Below, piece by piece: positions 6,339 to 10,140 of a stretch of 10,140 bases of DNA. The translations under genes and the position numbers were made by a program. The notes beneath the pieces were generated by a model. It was given only the letters and a program-made list of their open reading frames with translations, did no database searches and had not been told where the DNA came from. Within the stretch, counting starts at the first letter, position 1. Each line of letters begins with the position of its first letter. Source of the stretch: Desulfofustis sp. (GTDB lineage: Bacteria > Desulfobacterota > Desulfobulbia > Desulfobulbales > Desulfocapsaceae); NCBI GenBank assembly GCA_029287755.1, contig JARFQM010000250.1, positions 1-10,140 of the forward strand, in the 5' to 3' direction.

Positions 6339-6367
6339 ATTATTGCAATTTCAAGCGGTCTAGTTAA
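6339..6367 (-). promoter_or_regulatory. Candidate promoter for the PPTase-mutM operon
   Basis: On the minus strand TTAACT (6367-6362, four of six) and AATAAT (6344-6339, five of six) are separated by 17 bases. Transcription would start only about nine bases before the ATG at 6323, matching the absence of a ribosome binding site there. The -35 overlaps the perfect 10-bp palindrome TAGTTAACTA at 6361-6370, a possible operator in this divergent spacer. Confidence 0.25.
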
Positions 6368-6431
6368 CTAAATGGTAGACGCAAACACTGCACATGGTAT
6401 GACTACTTAGCCTCTTCTGCAAGGGGAGATC

Positions 6432-7034
6432 ATGGAAAGTATACATCTTAGCCCCTACGATTTCGTCATCGCGGGCCTTGTGATTCTGCTGCTGGCACGG
6501 GGTATCTGGCTGGGAATGCTGCGCCAGGTAATCCCGCTGCTGGCCCTCTACCTGGGCTATCTGGCCGCCAGCAGATATCATGACCAGCTCTTTCCATTTC
6601 TGAAAAATATCTCCGACAACCCCAAGGTCATCTTTCTCACCGCTTATGTGATTACCTTTGCGCTCACCTACGTCATCGCCTTTCTGATTGGCAAGGCGCT
6701 GGCCAGGGTGATTGAAGTGATCATCACCCCCTGGTTCGACCGCATCCTCGGCGCCTTCATGGGGCTTGCCGCGGCATTTATTGTGGTGATTCTCGTGCAC
6801 ATGCTCCTGGGCACCCTGATGGCGCCCGAAAACGAGATGCTGCGGACCTGCCAAACCTGCCCCGCGCTCAACAAAATGTCTGACCTCACCAGGGAACTCA
6901 TCAAAGACGAGGAAATACGGGAGGCGCTGCGCCATAAAAAACCGGCCATTATCATCGACGAGATGTCATCCATACTGAGGCAGGATGAGGGTGGCAAGCC
7001 AGCCGCGCAGGAAATGCAAATCGCACCCGAATAG
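6432..7034 (+). CDS. CvpA family membrane protein
   Basis: CvpA family proteins are inner-membrane proteins named for colicin V production; in various bacteria they are linked to envelope integrity or biofilm formation. The 200-residue sequence has four hydrophobic segments at about 11-28, 33-48, 66-87 and 105-130, with the family's early polar pattern 'YDFVIAGLVILLLARGIWLGMLRQ'. After the last segment comes a cytoplasmic-type, charged tail, 'LTRELIKDEEIREALRHKK'. A CQTC pair (Cys140, Cys143) right after the last membrane segment is unusual to my knowledge. AGGGGAG ends about five bases before the ATG and supports the start. It heads a three-gene operon; the next gene begins nine bases after its stop. 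Confidence 0.88.
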   Translation: MESIHLSPYDFVIAGLVILLLARGIWLGMLRQVIPLLALYLGYLAASRYHDQLFPFLKNISDNPKVIFLTAYVITFALTYVIAFLIGKALARVIEVIITPWFDRILGAFMGLAAAFIVVILVHMLLGTLMAPENEMLRTCQTCPALNKMSDLTRELIKDEEIREALRHKKPAIIIDEMSSILRQDEGGKPAAQEMQIAPE

Positions 7035-7042
7035 CGGCCGCA

Positions 7043-7828
7043 ATGAAAAAAGGGGTGCAGAAAAGAACGCCCGAATCGTATCGCCGCAGGAGCTATCGCA
7101 GCCTTGCCAGCGAAGAACAGCTGGTAGCCACATTTTTCAGATTAAAAGAAACGGATCTGCACATCCTGGCCGCAGAAGACGTGACGGTAGAGGCGGGAGA
7201 ACTGGCAACCAGGTATAGGCTGCAGATCGAAAACTATCTTATCGGACATCCCGAGTTCGGCACCTCCCTCACCCCGCTCGAGGACGATGCGCTTGCCCCG
7301 CCGGTGGTGGGCAGGATGCTGGAGGCCGCCAAGGAGGCCGGAGTCGGGCCGATGGCCGCAGTAGCTGGGGGTATCGCCGAGTGTGTCGGGCGAGGTCTGC
7401 TTGAAGCAGGACACAAAGAGATTATTGTTGAAAACGGCGGCGACATTTTTTTGAGCAGAAGCATCGGGCTCACCGTTTCCGTCTTCGCGGGCCAGTCGCC
7501 CCTGAGCAACAGACTGGGTCTGACAATAGCAGCGGAGCAGATGCCTATGGGCATCTGCACTTCGTCGGGAACGGTCGGCCACAGCCTGAGTTTCGGCCTG
7601 GCCGACTCGGTGACGGTACTGGCCGATTCCGCCTTTCTGGCCGATGCGGCGGCCACCCGTCTGGGCAACGAGGTCGGCAGCGCCGGGGAACCTGGCCAAG
7701 GCATCGAGCGGGCCCTCGAAGTGGCCAGGTCTATTGCGAAGCTGCGCGGGGTGCTGATCGTCTGCGGCGAGACGTTGGGGGCCGTGGGAGAAATTGAATT
7801 GACCCCGCTCTCAGGAGAGAGACCATGA
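7043..7828 (+). CDS. UPF0280 family protein (ApbE-like superfamily)
   Basis: This 261-residue protein matches the conserved UPF0280 (COG2122) family throughout. Diagnostic blocks are 'VGPMAAVAGGIAECVGRGLL' (101-120), 'IIVENGGDIFL' (127-137), 'VFAGQSPLSNRLGL' (147-160), 'GICTSSGTVGHSLSFGLADSVTVLA' (170-194) and 'ADAAATRLGN' (200-209). The family is distantly related to the flavin transferase ApbE; the GGD and the Ser/Thr-Gly-rich blocks resemble a nucleotide or flavin site. No experimentally proven function is known to me. The start at 7043 has only a weak ribosome binding site and lies nine bases after the CvpA stop, so translation is probably coupled. Its stop overlaps the PilZ gene start by four bases (ATGA). 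Confidence 0.92.
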   Translation: MKKGVQKRTPESYRRRSYRSLASEEQLVATFFRLKETDLHILAAEDVTVEAGELATRYRLQIENYLIGHPEFGTSLTPLEDDALAPPVVGRMLEAAKEAGVGPMAAVAGGIAECVGRGLLEAGHKEIIVENGGDIFLSRSIGLTVSVFAGQSPLSNRLGLTIAAEQMPMGICTSSGTVGHSLSFGLADSVTVLADSAFLADAAATRLGNEVGSAGEPGQGIERALEVARSIAKLRGVLIVCGETLGAVGEIELTPLSGERP

Positions 7829-8265
7829 GCAGCAAAAAACGGCCGAAGAAACATTCTGCGATGACGGAGAATCGTACGGTTGAACGGCGCCAGCTGGTAT
7901 TTTACCTGCGGGTGTTCGACCTGCACAGCAGAGAAATTATCGGTCATCTCACCGATATTTCAACGGCGGGCCTGATGCTTGTCAGTGAGCGGGAAATAAA
8001 AAAAGATGCGGTCTACGATGTTCGCCTGATTCTGCCCAAGGAGGTGTCGGGCAGAACCGAGCTGCAGCTCAAGATCAAGTGTGCCTGGTGCCGTCCGGAT
8101 CCCCTCCCGGAGTTTCATGTCGCCGGTTTTGCATTTGTCGAAATAGATCTTGAACAGAAAAAGCTGATCGATGCTCTGAACGCCGAATTCGGCCGCCAAG
8201 ACAGCCCGAGCGCGGATCATTCCGACCGCCCGGCCTGCAATCTTACCCACACTACCGGGCGATAA
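7825..8265 (+). CDS. PilZ domain protein, likely cyclic-di-GMP receptor
   Basis: A single-domain PilZ protein of 146 residues. Both halves of the cyclic-di-GMP signature are present: RxxxR at Arg17-Arg21 (RTVER) and DxSxxG at Asp44-Gly49 (DISTAG), 22 residues apart, followed by the beta-barrel strands 'YDVRLILPKE', 'LQLKIKCAWCR' and 'FHVAGFAFVEID'. The N-terminus is Lys-rich and the C-terminus after about 122 is likely disordered. No other output domain is present, so it probably works by protein-protein contact, for example on motility, pili or exopolysaccharide export. The ATG lies in an ATGA overlap with the UPF0280 stop, and AGGAGA inside the upstream gene provides the ribosome binding site. 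It is the last gene of the operon; a candidate terminator follows. Confidence 0.92.
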   Translation: MSSKKRPKKHSAMTENRTVERRQLVFYLRVFDLHSREIIGHLTDISTAGLMLVSEREIKKDAVYDVRLILPKEVSGRTELQLKIKCAWCRPDPLPEFHVAGFAFVEIDLEQKKLIDALNAEFGRQDSPSADHSDRPACNLTHTTGR

Positions 8266-8277
8266 ATAACTCATCCC

Positions 8278-8311
8278 GGGGAGACAATACTCATTGTGGC
8301 CCCTCCCTTTT
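8278..8311 (+). terminator. Candidate terminator of the cvpA-like/UPF0280/PilZ operon
   Basis: GGGG (8278-8281) pairs with CCCC (8300-8303), and ACAAT (8284-8288) pairs with ATTGT (8293-8297) around an ACTC loop; a 2x2 internal loop (AG opposite GG) separates them. TCCCTTTT follows. It lies 13 bases beyond the PilZ stop, between convergent genes. The T-run is short and interrupted, so efficiency is uncertain. Confidence 0.45.
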
Positions 8312-8316
8312 CCAGT

Positions 8317-9210
8317 TCAGGGGGCTGCCAGCTCTGCTCGGGCTTCCACCACCAGCTGGTCTTTATGCGCTTCGGTGAAGCGGTCCACGTCGTCTTGCCA
8401 GGATGAGAAGACGGATACCCTCCGGTCGTCGAGCACCTTGTTGCGCAGAATCGAATTAGCAGGCCGGTGGGCAGGGGTGGGGTAGTCCTCGGTGGTGCAG
8501 GGAACGAAGGAATGCGCCACGCCCATCCGGTCGAGAAAATAGCAGGCAGCCTCGTACCAGCTGGAGTAGCTGTCCGAGGTGGCATGCACGATGCCGCCTA
8601 GGGTGCTGTCGAGAAGCGTCTCGATCTGGGTCGCCAGGGTCAGCGACCAGGTCAGCGAGCCGAACTGATCGTTGACGATGGTGAACTTTCTGGCGGGATC
8701 TGACAGCGCCAGCCGGAGCATGGTCTTCAGAAAGTTCGGTCCGTTGGCCGAGTAGAGCCAGGCCGTGCGGAGGATCAGCGCCCCGGGGCAACTGGCCTGA
8801 AGATGCTGTTCCCCGGCCAGTTTGGAGCGGCCATATTCGGACAGCGGGTTGACCGGATCGTCCTCGACATAAGAATGCGGGACTTCCTTGGTACCGTCGA
8901 ATACGTAGTCGGTGGAGATGTGGATGACCCTGGTGCCGTGCGCCGCGGCAATCTCACCGAGGTTGCGCGGCCCTTCTGCATTGACGCTCCAGGCCGCCTC
9001 TGTCTCGGTCTCGCACTTATCCACCGCCGTGTAGGCGGCGCAATTGATCACCACCTGCGGTTGGTGGGCGGTCCAGGCCTGGCTGAGGCTCTGTCGGCTG
9101 GTGATATCTATTTCAGGGAAATCGACGGCAACCACATGATGTTTGCCTGACAGTTGTCTGGTGCAGTCAACGCCAAGCTGGCCGTCACTGCCGATGATGA
9201 GGATAGTCAT
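8317..9210 (-). CDS. rfbD: dTDP-4-dehydrorhamnose reductase (RmlD)
   Basis: Catalyses the NAD(P)H-dependent reduction of dTDP-4-dehydro-L-rhamnose to dTDP-L-rhamnose, the last step of the pathway. The 297-residue protein is an extended short-chain dehydrogenase with the Rossmann motif 'GSDGQLG' (7-13), 'VINCAAYTAVDKCE' (54-67), 'HISTDYVFDG' (97-106) holding the catalytic Thr/Asp region, and the YxxxK pair Tyr126-Lys130 in 'YGRSKLAGE'. 'PTPAHRPANSILRNKVL' (244-260) is the typical sugar-nucleotide-binding end. The family's 'DQxGxPT' reads DQFGSLT (181-187), Leu replacing the usual Pro. The ATG follows the rfbA stop by three bases, so the two are cotranslated. It converges with the PilZ operon. 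Confidence 0.95.
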   Translation of the reverse strand: MTILIIGSDGQLGVDCTRQLSGKHHVVAVDFPEIDITSRQSLSQAWTAHQPQVVINCAAYTAVDKCETETEAAWSVNAEGPRNLGEIAAAHGTRVIHISTDYVFDGTKEVPHSYVEDDPVNPLSEYGRSKLAGEQHLQASCPGALILRTAWLYSANGPNFLKTMLRLALSDPARKFTIVNDQFGSLTWSLTLATQIETLLDSTLGGIVHATSDSYSSWYEAACYFLDRMGVAHSFVPCTTEDYPTPAHRPANSILRNKVLDDRRVSVFSSWQDDVDRFTEAHKDQLVVEARAELAAP

Positions 9211-9213
9211 GTA

Positions 9214-10095
9214 TCAGCGCTCGTTTTTATGTTCTTCCACGATTTCCATGATGTACTGACCATACTGGTTTTTCAGGGTATCATGGGCCAGTGCGGCCAG
9301 GTCGTCGAGAGTGATGTAACCGAGTTGATACGCAATCTCCTCGATGCAGGCAATTTTCAGGCCCTGACGCTCTTGTACGGCCTGCACGTAGCTGGCGGCC
9401 TGCTGGAGCGATTCGTGGGTGCCCGTGTCGAGCCAGCAGAAGCCGCGTCCCAGCGGCTCCACCCGCAGATTGCCCTGCTCCAGATAGGTGAGGTTGACGT
9501 CGGTAATCTCCAGCTCCCCGCGGGCCGAGGGCTGCACCTGTTCGGCGATGGACACCACCTGATTGTCATAGAAGTAGAGCCCGGGGACCGCATATTTCGA
9601 TTTTGGCACCTGTGGTTTTTCTTCGATCGAGACCACGTTGTTGTCTTCGTCAAATTCAACCACACCGTAACGCTCAGGGTCCCGCACCAGATAACCGAAG
9701 ATCAGGCCGCCGGACTGCAGCGCGGCAGATTGTGCCAGAATCGAGGTGAATTTGGGACCAAAGAAGATGTTGTCGCCCAGAATCAGACAGACCGAGTCGC
9801 TGCCAATGAATTGCTTGCCGATCAGAAAGGCCTGGGCCAGACCCTCGGGGGCCGGCTGCACCTCGTAGCTGATATTCAGACCGAGGTGGGCGCCGTCTCC
9901 GAAGAGCTCCTGGAAATACGGCAGGTCATGGGGGGTAGAGATAAGCAGTATGTCTCTGATGCCGGCCAGCATGAGTACCGAGAGCGGGTAATAGATCATC
10001 GGTTTGTCGTAGACAGGAATGATCTGCTTACTGATGACCTTGGTGAGCGGGTAAAGTCTGGTGCCGGTGCCGCCGGCCAGTATTATTCCTTTCAT
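9214..10095 (-). CDS. rfbA: Glucose-1-phosphate thymidylyltransferase (RmlA)
   Basis: Condenses glucose-1-phosphate with dTTP to dTDP-glucose, the first step of dTDP-L-rhamnose synthesis for O-antigen and exopolysaccharide. The 293-residue length is standard. Motifs: the nucleotide-binding '[14 protein letters not shown]' (6-19), '[20 protein letters not shown]' (27-46), '[11 protein letters not shown]' (80-90), 'LGDNIFFG' (106-113, metal-binding Asp108), 'EEKP' (158-161, Lys160), 'GELEITDVN' (193-201) and '[10 protein letters not shown]' (221-230, Asp223). All catalytic residues are intact. CAGGTT about nine bases before the ATG is a moderate ribosome binding site. Three bases separate it from rfbD. 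Only 45 bases of upstream sequence are in the window, so rmlB and rmlC may lie beyond the edge. Confidence 0.97.
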   Translation of the reverse strand: MKGIILAGGTGTRLYPLTKVISKQIIPVYDKPMIYYPLSVLMLAGIRDILLISTPHDLPYFQELFGDGAHLGLNISYEVQPAPEGLAQAFLIGKQFIGSDSVCLILGDNIFFGPKFTSILAQSAALQSGGLIFGYLVRDPERYGVVEFDEDNNVVSIEEKPQVPKSKYAVPGLYFYDNQVVSIAEQVQPSARGELEITDVNLTYLEQGNLRVEPLGRGFCWLDTGTHESLQQAASYVQAVQERQGLKIACIEEIAYQLGYITLDDLAALAHDTLKNQYGQYIMEIVEEHKNER

Positions 10096-10140
10096 ATGGG
10101 CTAACCTGCGAGAATTTCTTTACTAGAGAACGCGGATAAG

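Noticed and set aside
9154..10104. 316-codon open frame on the plus strand opposite rfbA
   Set aside because: It lies wholly antisense to rfbA, which has every family motif. The translation has no recognisable domain, and long antisense frames are expected in GC-rich genes.
1..10140. tRNA, rRNA, CRISPR arrays, insertion sequences or defence genes
   Set aside because: I looked for cloverleaf sequence, spaced direct repeats, transposase motifs and nuclease or toxin motifs on both strands and saw none that I could support.

Overview
The window is a GC-rich bacterial chromosome segment made of short operons in both orientations. The gene content is mostly core metabolism, DNA repair and cell-envelope genes: enolase, Fpg/MutM, a phosphopantetheinyl transferase, CvpA, a UPF0280 protein, a PilZ protein and RmlA/RmlD. 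There are no rRNA or tRNA genes, no mobile elements and no CRISPR array. The dTDP-rhamnose genes, the PilZ domain and the CvpA protein suggest a Gram-negative bacterium. The combination, including UPF0280, a COG1237-type metallo-beta-lactamase-fold protein and an odd aldo/keto reductase-like protein, would fit Desulfobacterota (former Deltaproteobacteria). That placement is an inference from gene content and style, not something the sequence proves.

Layout. 1-2163 (+): the 3' end of an MBL-fold hydrolase, then an aldo/keto reductase-fold protein whose catalytic tetrad appears to be gone, then a thioredoxin-like/AhpC-TSA-type protein with its own leader and candidate promoter. 2164-2289: a hairpin-rich spacer between convergent genes. 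4366 down to 2290 (-): enolase, a YjlB-type cupin and a 61-residue protein, probably one transcription unit, preceded by a 351-base gene-free stretch (4367-4717). 6323 down to 4718 (-): a Sfp-type 4'-phosphopantetheinyl transferase whose last codons overlap the start of mutM (fpg). 6324-6431: the divergent promoter region. 6432-8265 (+): CvpA, UPF0280 and PilZ genes, tightly packed, ending in a candidate terminator. 10095 down to 8317 (-): rfbA (rmlA) and rfbD (rmlD), three bases apart, for dTDP-L-rhamnose synthesis; rmlB and rmlC are not in the window.

How they work together. RmlA and RmlD catalyse the first and last steps of dTDP-L-rhamnose synthesis and so feed O-antigen or exopolysaccharide assembly. 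The PilZ protein is a likely cyclic-di-GMP receptor and is translationally coupled to UPF0280. The phosphopantetheinyl transferase activates carrier proteins and shares its transcript with a DNA-repair glycosylase, with no obvious functional link. I found no convincing novel defence or mobile system. The best leads are the degenerate aldo/keto reductase, the long enolase leader, and the coupled CvpA-UPF0280-PilZ operon.
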